Assembly (NCBI GenBank): GCA_947165435.1
Contig: CAMVAI010000012.1
Span: 1 to 51,932, forward strand
Reading direction: 5' to 3'
Source of the DNA: an uncultured Prevotella sp.
GTDB taxonomy: Bacteria; Bacteroidota; Bacteroidia; Bacteroidales; Bacteroidaceae
Length of the DNA: 51,932 nt
Part shown: piece after piece, positions 1 to 7,413 of the stretch
Position numbering within the stretch: the stretch's first letter is position 1
How the letters are laid out: every line of letters starts with the position of its first letter
Position numbers and translations under genes: made by a program
The notes under the pieces: model-generated
The model's input: the letters and a program-made list of their open reading frames with translations, nothing else
The model's database searches: none
Told to the model about the DNA's origin: nothing

Positions 1-216
1 TATGTTCCATTTTTCCTCTCTTTTCTTTGGAGATTAAAACAGAATCTGTCCCCCTCTTGTGAGGCTATGAATCCAAGGAGGACGGTCCCGAAAGCCATGG
101 CGCGGACGGGTGCCGCCCTCTCTCTTCAACGACAGGAACAGGCGTTCTTTGACAGACTGAGACAGAAGGATTTCATTTTTCTTTGGGAAATCGTGCGCGG
201 TATCGGAAAAAAATAT
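1..216. other. Non-coding stretch without a recognised feature
   Basis: Open frames run through this segment on both strands, but none has a recognisable domain. The plus-strand frame is simply an upstream extension of the gene that starts at 253, which has its own promoter just upstream. Nothing else is recognised. The left window edge may cut a gene or its 3' region. Confidence 0.4.
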
Positions 217-224
217 TATCTTTG
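217..224 (+). promoter_or_regulatory. Bacteroidetes -7 promoter element (TATCTTTG)
   Basis: TATCTTTG matches the Bacteroidetes primary sigma -7 consensus TAnnTTTG and lies 28 nt before the ATG at 253. No TTTG is seen at the ideal 19-21 nt upstream. It decides the start of the next gene, because the upstream in-frame extension would lie before the transcript start. Confidence 0.6.
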
Positions 225-252
225 CACCGTCAACAACAAAACGCAAGGAGAT

Positions 253-582
253 ATGAGTTCAAGACGCGAGAAATCGAAGTCTCAGAAGCCGCAAACCCGC
301 TCAGCCCAAGGGGACGCTTCGCTTGCGAAGAACAAGCAGCTGGAGGCGGCGAACACAGAGGAAACGAAGCTGCAACAGAAGGGCGGCGGCAAGTCGAGAA
401 AAGAGAAACTGAGCAACTATCTGATAGACATATCGAAATATGTGATGACAGGTGTTGTGATAGCCTCGATGTTCAAGGACTTGGACGATAACAGAGAACT
501 GATTTACGTAGGAGGACTCTTCATTGCCTTCACGGCTCTGGGCGTAGGACTCGTATTAACCGATAAAAAGAAAGGAAACTGA
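253..582 (+). CDS. Small membrane protein, resembles DUF6722 family
   Basis: The product is 109 aa. Residues 1-55 are very polar and rich in Lys, Gln and Ser. A motif YLIDISKYVMTGVVIASMF then leads into one hydrophobic segment, followed by a second (GGLFIAFTALGVGLVL) and a short Lys-rich tail. That gives two predicted transmembrane helices with a cytoplasmic-type basic N-terminus. From memory the YLIDISKY.TGVVIA.LF.D pattern resembles the uncharacterised Bacteroidales DUF6722 family. No biochemical role is known to me. The start at 253 is chosen because the promoter lies at 217-224 and AAGGAG precedes the ATG. Only 2 nt separate its stop from the next small gene, so the two are probably co-translated. 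Confidence 0.7.
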   Translation: MSSRREKSKSQKPQTRSAQGDASLAKNKQLEAANTEETKLQQKGGGKSRKEKLSNYLIDISKYVMTGVVIASMFKDLDDNRELIYVGGLFIAFTALGVGLVLTDKKKGN

Positions 583-584
583 TT

Positions 585-695
585 ATGGGAGTTTTTTTAG
601 TAGCACTGACAGTGGGTGTGCCGTGTACCATCTTCTTGCTCTATTGTCTGACCCCGAAGGGTAGGCACTGGATGAGAATGAACGGCCTGCTTTGA
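585..695 (+). CDS. 36-residue single-pass membrane protein
   Basis: This short frame begins 2 nt after the preceding stop and encodes MGVFLVALTVGVPCTIFLLY followed by CLTPKGRHWMRMNGLL. It is one hydrophobic helix followed by a basic tail, a topology typical of small bacterial membrane peptides. Its tight spacing with the two-helix protein upstream suggests an operon of small membrane proteins. The family is not recognised. A membrane-partner or type I-toxin-like role is possible in principle, but nothing in the sequence establishes it. Confidence 0.55.
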   Translation: MGVFLVALTVGVPCTIFLLYCLTPKGRHWMRMNGLL

Positions 696-742
696 CCTAC
701 CGAAGATGGGGCGCACAAAGCCCGTCCACCAGAAAAGATGAT

Positions 743-859
743 CCGCCGGAACTCCAACGTAGGAGTCCCGGCGGCGTCGTCCCGGTGACAGGTACCTAGG
801 TATGGATGCCCCATGTACCTATCCCCATGACAGCCGGGGGTGCTGCGCACGCCCCGGCT
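743..859. other. Cluster of three hairpins between convergent genes
   Basis: Three inverted repeats lie in a row. 743-774 is a 12-bp stem (CCGCCGG/ACTCC arms) with one mismatch and a 6-nt loop. 790-820 is AGGTAC...GTACCT with an inner ATGG/CCAT. 832-859 is an 8-bp stem AGCCGGGG/CCCCGGCT whose loop itself pairs (GTGC/GCAC). No long T-run follows any of them. They sit between the plus-strand small genes and the minus-strand GH28, so a bidirectional terminator is the simplest reading. A structured small RNA is an alternative. Confidence 0.5.
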
Positions 860-890
860 ATTGAGCTGTGAGGGTTTCACCGTCTCACCA

Positions 891-2216
891 TTAAAGATAC
901 ACCTTGGGGGCATTCTCCTTCGTGGCCTTCGGGGCGGTGGAGAAGTCGATGGGCTGTCCGTCGAGGGTGAAGTCGATGAGTTCGTACTTGTCTGAGGTCT
1001 TGACGTCAATCATGTTCTTCGTGTCCACCTTGTTGTTGCGCAGCGTGATGTTGTTGCAGCGCGAAGGCGGCAGCTGGCGGTCGCCGGGCTTGAAGAACTG
1101 CGTCCAGGGCTGGATGAAGAGGAAGCGTCCGCAGTGGCCGGTGATGTTCTCCACCGTCACATACTCATAGTGTTGGGGCGTGTCGGGGCGCATCTTCAGC
1201 CAAAGCACACGGTCGGCATTCTCGGTGTGGCAGTTACGCAGGATGACGTTACGGTCGTGCAGCGACTCGGAGCCCAGCGTCAGACAGCCGTGTACGCGAC
1301 CGTAGCGACAGTTCTGTATGAGTATGCGCTCGCAGTCGCCGTTGGTCGAGTCCTTGTCGGCCCACGTGCCCTTGCCGCCCTTCAGCACCACGGCATCGTC
1401 GTTGACATGCATGAAGCAACCATTGATGAGCACGTCGGTGCAGACATCGATGTCGATGGCATCCGACGACGGTGCGCCACGCTTGGGGTCGGGTTCGAAC
1501 ACCTTCTCCGTGGGCGCATAGATGTAGCAGCCCAGGTAGCGCACATGGTGGCTCTTATAGACATGGTTGGTCCAGAAGGGCGAGTTGATGAGGTGTACGT
1601 CCTGGATGGTGACGTTCTTGCTGTTTGACACGTAGGTCAGTCGCGGACGCTGTGCATCCTTGTTGGTACACTGGCGGTTCCACTGGCGGCGCAGCCAGAA
1701 CTCCTGCCAGTACTGCAGGCCGTTGCCGTCGATGGTGCCACGGCCCGTAATGGTGAAGCCGTCGAGTCCGTCGGCATTGACGAGTGCCGAGAAGTACTTG
1801 CACGTCTCACCCTCGATGCGGGTGGTGAGGATGGGATAGTCGATGATGCGGTCGGAGCCTTTCAGCGTGCCGGCTTCGCGAACGTGCAGGTGGGTGCCCT
1901 GCTTGAAGAACAGCGCGCCGGTGAGGAAGGTGCCCTGCGGCACGACAACCACTCCCCCACCCTCCTGGGCACAGCGGTCGATGACGGCCTGTATCTGGCG
2001 CGTCTGCACCTGCGGCAGTCCGGCCACCACGCCGTAGTCGGTCAACACATACTGTTTGCCGAGCGTGGCGATGTCCACCTTCGTGGTGTCGCTGAACCAC
2101 GCATCCATCACTGTGCCGTCGGGCCATGTCTCCACGGCCTTCTTGGCTTTGGGTTTTGCCGTAGCCGTCAGGGTGAGCACGGCCAACAGCGCAAGAAATA
2201 GTTTTCTCATAGTCAT
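891..2216 (-). CDS. GH28 family pectinase (polygalacturonase/rhamnogalacturonase type), secreted
   Basis: The product is 441 aa with an N-terminal signal peptide (MTMRKLFLALLAVLTLTATA). It is a right-handed beta-helix hydrolase of family GH28, which cleaves galacturonic-acid-containing backbones by inversion. Visible family marks are SPFW near residue 210, the acidic triad region SSDAIDID near 250 and VNDDAVVL near 272, VHGCLTLGSE near 309, and a basic motif KMRPD near 342. Length is normal for the family. It is the last gene of the minus-strand operon, starting 3 nt after the GH2 stop. Exo- versus endo-action and galacturonan versus rhamnogalacturonan preference cannot be told from sequence; the neighbouring GH105, GH106 and CE12 genes favour rhamnogalacturonan. 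Confidence 0.9.
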   Translation of the reverse strand: MTMRKLFLALLAVLTLTATAKPKAKKAVETWPDGTVMDAWFSDTTKVDIATLGKQYVLTDYGVVAGLPQVQTRQIQAVIDRCAQEGGGVVVVPQGTFLTGALFFKQGTHLHVREAGTLKGSDRIIDYPILTTRIEGETCKYFSALVNADGLDGFTITGRGTIDGNGLQYWQEFWLRRQWNRQCTNKDAQRPRLTYVSNSKNVTIQDVHLINSPFWTNHVYKSHHVRYLGCYIYAPTEKVFEPDPKRGAPSSDAIDIDVCTDVLINGCFMHVNDDAVVLKGGKGTWADKDSTNGDCERILIQNCRYGRVHGCLTLGSESLHDRNVILRNCHTENADRVLWLKMRPDTPQHYEYVTVENITGHCGRFLFIQPWTQFFKPGDRQLPPSRCNNITLRNNKVDTKNMIDVKTSDKYELIDFTLDGQPIDFSTAPKATKENAPKVYL

Positions 2217-2219
2217 ATT

Positions 2220-5006
2220 TTAATTATTGAGTTTGGGTTTCAGTTCGTCGGGCGAGTCGCTGGTAAACATATCTACTCGCCGTGCCTCACGCTCGTAGAG
2301 ATGGCGGATGACATCGGGGGCAACCGTACAGGCAGGACGGAAGTCGGACGACTGCATATAGCGCAGGATGCTGTAGCGCAGCTGGCGGGCCACGGGGCGA
2401 CGGTCCAGTTGGCGGCTGATGTCGATGGTGGTCATCAGCAGCCGGCCGTTCAGCACACGGGCTTCGACCACCATGCCCAGCTTACGGCTGACGTGCCACG
2501 TGTCGATGGGTTGCGCCACGGGCTGATAGTCGGCAGGAAACTCGGCCAGGTTCATCACCTGCGTGCCGTTGACCAGTTCCCACCAGTTCAGGTTCTGCCA
2601 GTCGTCGGTGGGGAAGTCGCGGAACAGGGGATGGCTGCTCTGGATATAGGCCCCGGTGGTGTGCGGCGGCCGCATCTTGAACCATGAGGTGTTCCAGAAC
2701 ACGGGCAGGAAGGTGTGCTTCACGTCGTTGCCGTAGCGCACGCGTCCGGCGGCGGTCAGGAGCACCGTGCCGCCCCGCTGCAGCACGCTGAGAGCCTGTG
2801 CGTCGAGCGAGTCGGCCTCGTAGATGTCGGTCTGGGGCATGTCCAGCTGTGGGGGATAGAGCCAGAACTCCCACGAATTGCTGTAGTCGGGGGCGTTGTC
2901 GGCATGCACCGTGACATGGAGCTTCAGCTTCATGGGGCGGTCTATCGACAGTGCCGACGGGAAGGGCCGGACGGTCAGCACATCGGCCGAGCGGCCTTGT
3001 GCGAGCGTCATGGGCGGTGTCGCGCCCTGGGCCGTCAGTCCATCCACCCGCCACGTCAGGCGGGCATTGCGCAGGGGTTCCTGCCAGGCATTATACACAT
3101 CGACGGGGATGGCTATCTGTGTGTCGGTGAATACAAACTTCGGGAATTTTGCCAATGGCACCACCGGCGCACAGAACTCCGTCCAGTCGGCTGCCGTGCA
3201 GTAGCCCTTCTCCCGCCAATGGACATTCAGCGGACCCACCAGTGCCGTGCCCTGTCCGCTATAGTCGTTCAGTCCGAGGAGCTGGAATCCAGCATAATCG
3301 GGGGTACGCAGGTTGCGCTCCATCTCGTATTTATAGCAGAGCACCTGCAGGCGACCACTGGCCATGAGGAAGCGTTCTGCCTGCGACGCCATGCCATGGT
3401 CGCGCAGCAGGTCGCGGAAGATTTCAAAGTTCTTGGCCTTATAGACCCCGGTGTATTGCGGAATCTCCTTGAAGTCAGGGAAGGCGCACCACTGGCCCTG
3501 CTCGTGGGCAATGATGGGCGAGCGGTTAGGCTCCTTGCCCTTGTAGTTGCGCGGGAAGAGCAGCTGCTGCTCGTAGTCGTCGTCGGAGTGGGGAGCCGTC
3601 TTGTCCCAGTCCAGTCCGCGGGCACCGGCCTTGACATGATACTCAGAGCCGTCGTCCCAGGCCCAGCCGCCGCCAACGGATGCCCCGCAATAGACGCGTG
3701 TGGCGTCGTACTGCTTCATCTGCTTCACCCAGTCACGACAGTAGGCCACCCAGTCGCCTGCCGGTTCGTTGCCTGCCGCCATCATGCAGAACGAGGGATG
3801 GTTGCCATAGGTGTCGAGAATGCGGCGTCCCTCGTCGAGCAGATACTGGTCGATAACCATGCCACGGCGCAGCTTCACCCCGTGGTTGGGCCACGACGGC
3901 CCCTCGGGTTGCAGATAGAGGCCCAGGCGGTCGGCCACGGCAAAGGCGGCCTCCGGGGGACAGTAGGAATGGAAGCGGATATGGTTCAGCCCATACTCCT
4001 TGCACTTGCCGAGCACCCGTTCCCACGACGCCTCGTCGGTGGGCGGATAACCCGTCTCGGGGAAGCAGCAGTTGCCCACCGTGCCGCGCAGCCAGACGGG
4101 CTGACCATTCATGAGCAGCTGACTGCCGCGAACCGTCATCGCACGCATGCCGAAGGTGGTACGCAGCGTGTCGCCGTCGCTGACGGCATAGAGGGTATAT
4201 AGGTTGGGGTGGAACTCATCCCACAGCCGGGCACCGTCCATGGGCAGCAGCAATACGCTGTCCTTGGTGGTGACCGCCTTACGTCCTGCCACCCACAGCT
4301 TCACCTTGCTCTTCGCCGGCTTCTGCATCGCCACGCGCAGGGTCATCTTTTCCACGTCGGGATAGACACGCAGCTGACGGACGGCACGCGGCGAACGGGC
4401 CTGCAGCTCGATGCGCCCAGCGATGCCGTTCCAGTTGCCTTGCGTCTGGTCGGTGACGGAGTGGGAGTCCTGGCCTACGCCGACATGCTCGATGCCATTA
4501 TAGACGCGGATGGAAAGCGTGTTCTCTGCACCATATATAATATAAGGAGTAACGTCATAGACATGAGGCACCGACAGCGAGAGCTGGTGGCCCGCGTCAT
4601 GACCGTTCACCGTAACGGTGGTCTCGATATGCGGACGTTCCAGACAGAGCGTGACCTGCCGACCGCGCCACGACGCAGGCACCACGACCTGCCGGGTATA
4701 GACGGCCTCGCCAACGTAGTGACGCTCGGGGGTGAGAAAGAAGGGAAACTTCATGTTGCCCTCCTGCCGATAGGGAGCCATATAGGGATTGAAGTAATAG
4801 GACGAGTCGTAGAGCGAGCCGGTCCACTGGGTCTTGACACTTACGGGGTCGCCCTTGCCGTTGGTCAGCATGGACCCCGGCAGCACCACCATGCCCTGTT
4901 CGCGAGCCGATGAGAACTGCCACCTGCCGGACAGGTCGATGGTGGTATGCTGGGCATGGAGGCTCAAGGCACAGACGAGACAGGATAAAACAATTATTCT
5001 TCGCAT
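2220..5006 (-). CDS. GH2 family glycoside hydrolase, secreted
   Basis: The product is 928 aa with a signal peptide (cleavage near LHAQ). The GH2 layout is visible: a jelly-roll sugar-binding domain (about 25-200), an immunoglobulin-like domain (about 205-290) and a TIM barrel (about 295-600). The acid/base lies in MMAAGNEPAG near residue 412 and the candidate nucleophile in IIAHEQGQW near 502. The long C-terminal part (about 620-928) looks like extra beta and alpha/beta domains, found in some Bacteroidetes GH2 enzymes. The substrate is likely a beta-galactoside or beta-glucuronide in pectin side chains, but this is inferred from neighbours. Its ATG lies within the end of the upstream GH35 gene (13-nt overlap), indicating translational coupling. 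Confidence 0.88.
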   Translation of the reverse strand: MRRIIVLSCLVCALSLHAQHTTIDLSGRWQFSSAREQGMVVLPGSMLTNGKGDPVSVKTQWTGSLYDSSYYFNPYMAPYRQEGNMKFPFFLTPERHYVGEAVYTRQVVVPASWRGRQVTLCLERPHIETTVTVNGHDAGHQLSLSVPHVYDVTPYIIYGAENTLSIRVYNGIEHVGVGQDSHSVTDQTQGNWNGIAGRIELQARSPRAVRQLRVYPDVEKMTLRVAMQKPAKSKVKLWVAGRKAVTTKDSVLLLPMDGARLWDEFHPNLYTLYAVSDGDTLRTTFGMRAMTVRGSQLLMNGQPVWLRGTVGNCCFPETGYPPTDEASWERVLGKCKEYGLNHIRFHSYCPPEAAFAVADRLGLYLQPEGPSWPNHGVKLRRGMVIDQYLLDEGRRILDTYGNHPSFCMMAAGNEPAGDWVAYCRDWVKQMKQYDATRVYCGASVGGGWAWDDGSEYHVKAGARGLDWDKTAPHSDDDYEQQLLFPRNYKGKEPNRSPIIAHEQGQWCAFPDFKEIPQYTGVYKAKNFEIFRDLLRDHGMASQAERFLMASGRLQVLCYKYEMERNLRTPDYAGFQLLGLNDYSGQGTALVGPLNVHWREKGYCTAADWTEFCAPVVPLAKFPKFVFTDTQIAIPVDVYNAWQEPLRNARLTWRVDGLTAQGATPPMTLAQGRSADVLTVRPFPSALSIDRPMKLKLHVTVHADNAPDYSNSWEFWLYPPQLDMPQTDIYEADSLDAQALSVLQRGGTVLLTAAGRVRYGNDVKHTFLPVFWNTSWFKMRPPHTTGAYIQSSHPLFRDFPTDDWQNLNWWELVNGTQVMNLAEFPADYQPVAQPIDTWHVSRKLGMVVEARVLNGRLLMTTIDISRQLDRRPVARQLRYSILRYMQSSDFRPACTVAPDVIRHLYEREARRVDMFTSDSPDELKPKLNN

Positions 5007-7012
5007 GATAGAATGACTTTTTGTAGAGATTCACCCGCCGTGCGGTCTGCCTCGCGAGGCAGGTAGATGGGGGCGTCGGGTTGTAGGGGGAGAATGCGCA
5101 ACTGCAGCATACGGCAGTCGTGAGGCAGTCGCCAGAGTCCGTAGAGGAAGGGGCGACCGTAATAGAAATTGTCGGCTACGAGTTTGCCGTCGGCATAGAG
5201 GCGGGCACAGTCGCCACGATAGTCGATGCGGAGGAGGCCTTTTTGACCGGCAGGACACTCCAGCTGATAGACGGCAGCCTGTTGCCAGTCGGCTTCCGAC
5301 GGGGCTTCGGCCACCTTGGCGCGACCCTTCTTGACGGTGCGCAGCAGACCGGCCTCGCTCACCTTCTTCCATGCCACATCGACGGTTGCCGCCTGCTGCT
5401 GACGGGCGGACAGGAAGAGCCGCTCCGCCTCGGCAGGCGTGAGCAGACAGATATTCTTATAGACAGGGCGGCCGGCACCTTTGGCCTTCACATTCTTCAG
5501 CACCTTCCCGTCTTGCATCGCGATGGTGGTGGGAATGCCGGGAATCTGCATCATATAGACCTGGCCGTTGCGACGGGCCACCAACTGAGCCGTGGCATAG
5601 CGGATGCCGCTGATATTGACAGGGAAGATAGCCATCGCACCGGAAGGAATGGTCAGCTTCGGGAAGGTGACGCCACAGGCCTTCAGCACGACATGCTTCT
5701 TGGGCGACAACCGCTGCAGGCGCTCATAGTTGTTAATGAACACGAAGCCACTGTCACCCTCGGAGCGGACCGCCCAGCGCAGGGCACGGTCCTCGCCGCG
5801 CTGCAGGTCCTGGGCAGCCGGGAAGCGGGCCTCCATCGTGGCAAGCTGGGCGGCATAGTCGTGCATGAAGAGATGGAGCGGACGGAGCATGTAATACTGC
5901 GGATAGGGCTGTCCGAACTCGCCCAGGGGAGCCTGGAAGTCGTAGGTCAGCTGGGGCAGGTCGTTGTTGGCCGTGCCGGGACTGGTCTGCACCTCGTTGA
6001 GCGTGTGCAGGCGTCCTTCGGGGTTGGTGCCTCCGTGGTACATGTAATAGCCTAAGAGGTTGCTGCCGGAGCCGAGCTTGACCAATGCCATGGAGTAGGC
6101 ATCCTCCGGATAGACATAGGGGCGGCGATGATAGGCTGTAGCCATGCCGCCGCCCAGTTCGCAGGTGAAGTAGGGATAGCGGTCTTCGCCTGCCGTGAGC
6201 TTGGCTTCTTGCTGTCCTAACAGGTCGGTGCCGATAGCCGTCGAGGAACGGAAGGCTTTGAAGTTGAAGGCTTTGTAGTAGTTGCCGCAGCCTTCGGTGA
6301 TGGCCTTGTCCCAGAAGCCGTCGGCATAGTCGCCATAGAGCGGCAGCATCTCGCCGAAGGGGACGGGCTTGCTGAGTTCGGGCCATCCGGTACGGGTATA
6401 GAACGGCAGGTCGAAGCCGATGGCAAGAGCCATGCGCTTGAGTGCCATGAGATAGTCGCCGGAGCCACGGTATTCGTTATCGAACTGAGCCGCAAGCACC
6501 GGTCCGCCGTCTTTCCACTGCAAGCCCTGCACCTGTGTGAATATCTGGCGGTAGAGCTTCTCGACATAACCGAGGAACACACGTTCTTGCGAGCGCAGGC
6601 GACAGCCCTTGTGGAACATCCAGTCAGGGATGCCGCCATTGCGCACCTCACCATGACAGAACGGGCCGAGGCGCAGCACGACAGGCATCTGCTCCGTGCG
6701 GCACACCTCAAGGAAACGGCGCAGGTCGCGCTGTCCGTCCCAGCGGAAGATGCCTTCCTCTTCTTCGATATGGTTCCAGAACACATAGGTGGCGACGATG
6801 GTGACACCGCCCTCGCGCATCTTGCGGATTTCGCGTGGCCACTCGTCGGCAGGAATGCGCGAATAGTGTACCTCGCCCATCACCGGCATGACGCGGTGGC
6901 CGTCCATCAGCAGTCCATGGCGATCCCATGTCACGGCACAGCCAAAATCGGCAGCCACAGCACATAACATGCCTGCGGTGAGCATCGCCAGGGAGAATAA
7001 CAAACGTTTCAT
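4994..7012 (-). CDS. GH35-like beta-galactosidase, secreted
   Basis: The product is 672 aa with signal peptide MKRLLFSLAMLTAGMLCAVAA. The barrel opens with HRVMPVMGEVHYSRIPADEW and continues with TYVFWNHIEEEEGIFRW and LRLGPFCHGE, the hallmark GH35 blocks. The acid/base is probably the Glu in AAQFDNEYRG (about 178) and the nucleophile the Glu in YFTCELGGG (about 283). GH35 enzymes remove terminal beta-galactose, here plausibly from rhamnogalacturonan-I or arabinogalactan side chains. The gene follows rhaM by 12 nt and overlaps the next GH2 by 13 nt, so it sits inside the operon. Confidence 0.88.
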   Translation of the reverse strand: MKRLLFSLAMLTAGMLCAVAADFGCAVTWDRHGLLMDGHRVMPVMGEVHYSRIPADEWPREIRKMREGGVTIVATYVFWNHIEEEEGIFRWDGQRDLRRFLEVCRTEQMPVVLRLGPFCHGEVRNGGIPDWMFHKGCRLRSQERVFLGYVEKLYRQIFTQVQGLQWKDGGPVLAAQFDNEYRGSGDYLMALKRMALAIGFDLPFYTRTGWPELSKPVPFGEMLPLYGDYADGFWDKAITEGCGNYYKAFNFKAFRSSTAIGTDLLGQQEAKLTAGEDRYPYFTCELGGGMATAYHRRPYVYPEDAYSMALVKLGSGSNLLGYYMYHGGTNPEGRLHTLNEVQTSPGTANNDLPQLTYDFQAPLGEFGQPYPQYYMLRPLHLFMHDYAAQLATMEARFPAAQDLQRGEDRALRWAVRSEGDSGFVFINNYERLQRLSPKKHVVLKACGVTFPKLTIPSGAMAIFPVNISGIRYATAQLVARRNGQVYMMQIPGIPTTIAMQDGKVLKNVKAKGAGRPVYKNICLLTPAEAERLFLSARQQQAATVDVAWKKVSEAGLLRTVKKGRAKVAEAPSEADWQQAAVYQLECPAGQKGLLRIDYRGDCARLYADGKLVADNFYYGRPFLYGLWRLPHDCRMLQLRILPLQPDAPIYLPREADRTAGESLQKVILSCEE

Positions 7013-7024
7013 GGCGAAGGACGG

Positions 7025-7342
7025 TTAGTCTAAATGGAACACCTCCTGAATGGGAACGGTGACGGGCGAGTGGTCGGGATTGGTCTCCATGATGTCGGCC
7101 ATCATGTCCCACCACTTCTGCGTGACAGGGTCCACATGGTCGGTATCCTGCGACGAGCCTTCGCCCTCGCACTCCTGATAGCCGAACAGCAGGTTGGTGT
7201 CGCGGTCCCAGAAGATGCTGTAGTTGCCTACGCCGGCATCCTTGATCATCTTGACCAGCTCGGGCCAGATGGCGGCATGGCGGCGTTCATACTCTTTCTC
7301 ACAACCTGGCTTCAGGTACATCTTAAATGCAAATCGCTTCAT
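7025..7342 (-). CDS. rhaM: L-rhamnose mutarotase
   Basis: The product is 105 aa with the full RhaM pattern: MKRFAFKMYLKPGCEKEYERR, HAAIWPELVKMIKDAG, NYSIF.D and a C-terminal W-W-M motif (TQKWWDMM). The enzyme interconverts alpha and beta anomers of L-rhamnose in the cytoplasm. It has no signal peptide, unlike every other gene of this operon. Its presence among secreted hydrolases shows that rhamnose is an expected product, in line with the GH106 rhamnosidase on the opposite strand. It is 12 nt upstream of the GH35 gene. Confidence 0.95.
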   Translation of the reverse strand: MKRFAFKMYLKPGCEKEYERRHAAIWPELVKMIKDAGVGNYSIFWDRDTNLLFGYQECEGEGSSQDTDHVDPVTQKWWDMMADIMETNPDHSPVTVPIQEVFHLD

Positions 7343-7356
7343 AGTCGTTGTTATAT

Positions 7357-7413
7357 TATTTCTTCTGATGATTGTCGGTCGTTATCACGATACTATTTCT
7401 TCTGATAATTGTC
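7357..7413. repeat. 20-nt direct repeat spanning a stop codon
   Basis: TATTTCTTCTGATnATTGTC occurs at 7357-7376 and 7394-7413, with one mismatch and a period of 37. The right copy encodes the last residues and stop of the GH2 gene on the minus strand (DNYQKK-stop). The left copy is a duplicate of that gene tail lying in the gap before rhaM. Confidence 0.8.

Noticed and set aside
1..250. A structured RNA or riboswitch before the first gene
   Set aside because: No known riboswitch core could be matched by eye, and the -7 promoter element at 217 means most of this region is not in the leader of that gene.
67..252. N-terminal extension of the first gene to 171 residues
   Set aside because: The promoter -7 box at 217-224 lies inside this extension, and AAGGAG precedes the ATG at 253. 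The extension has no recognisable domain.
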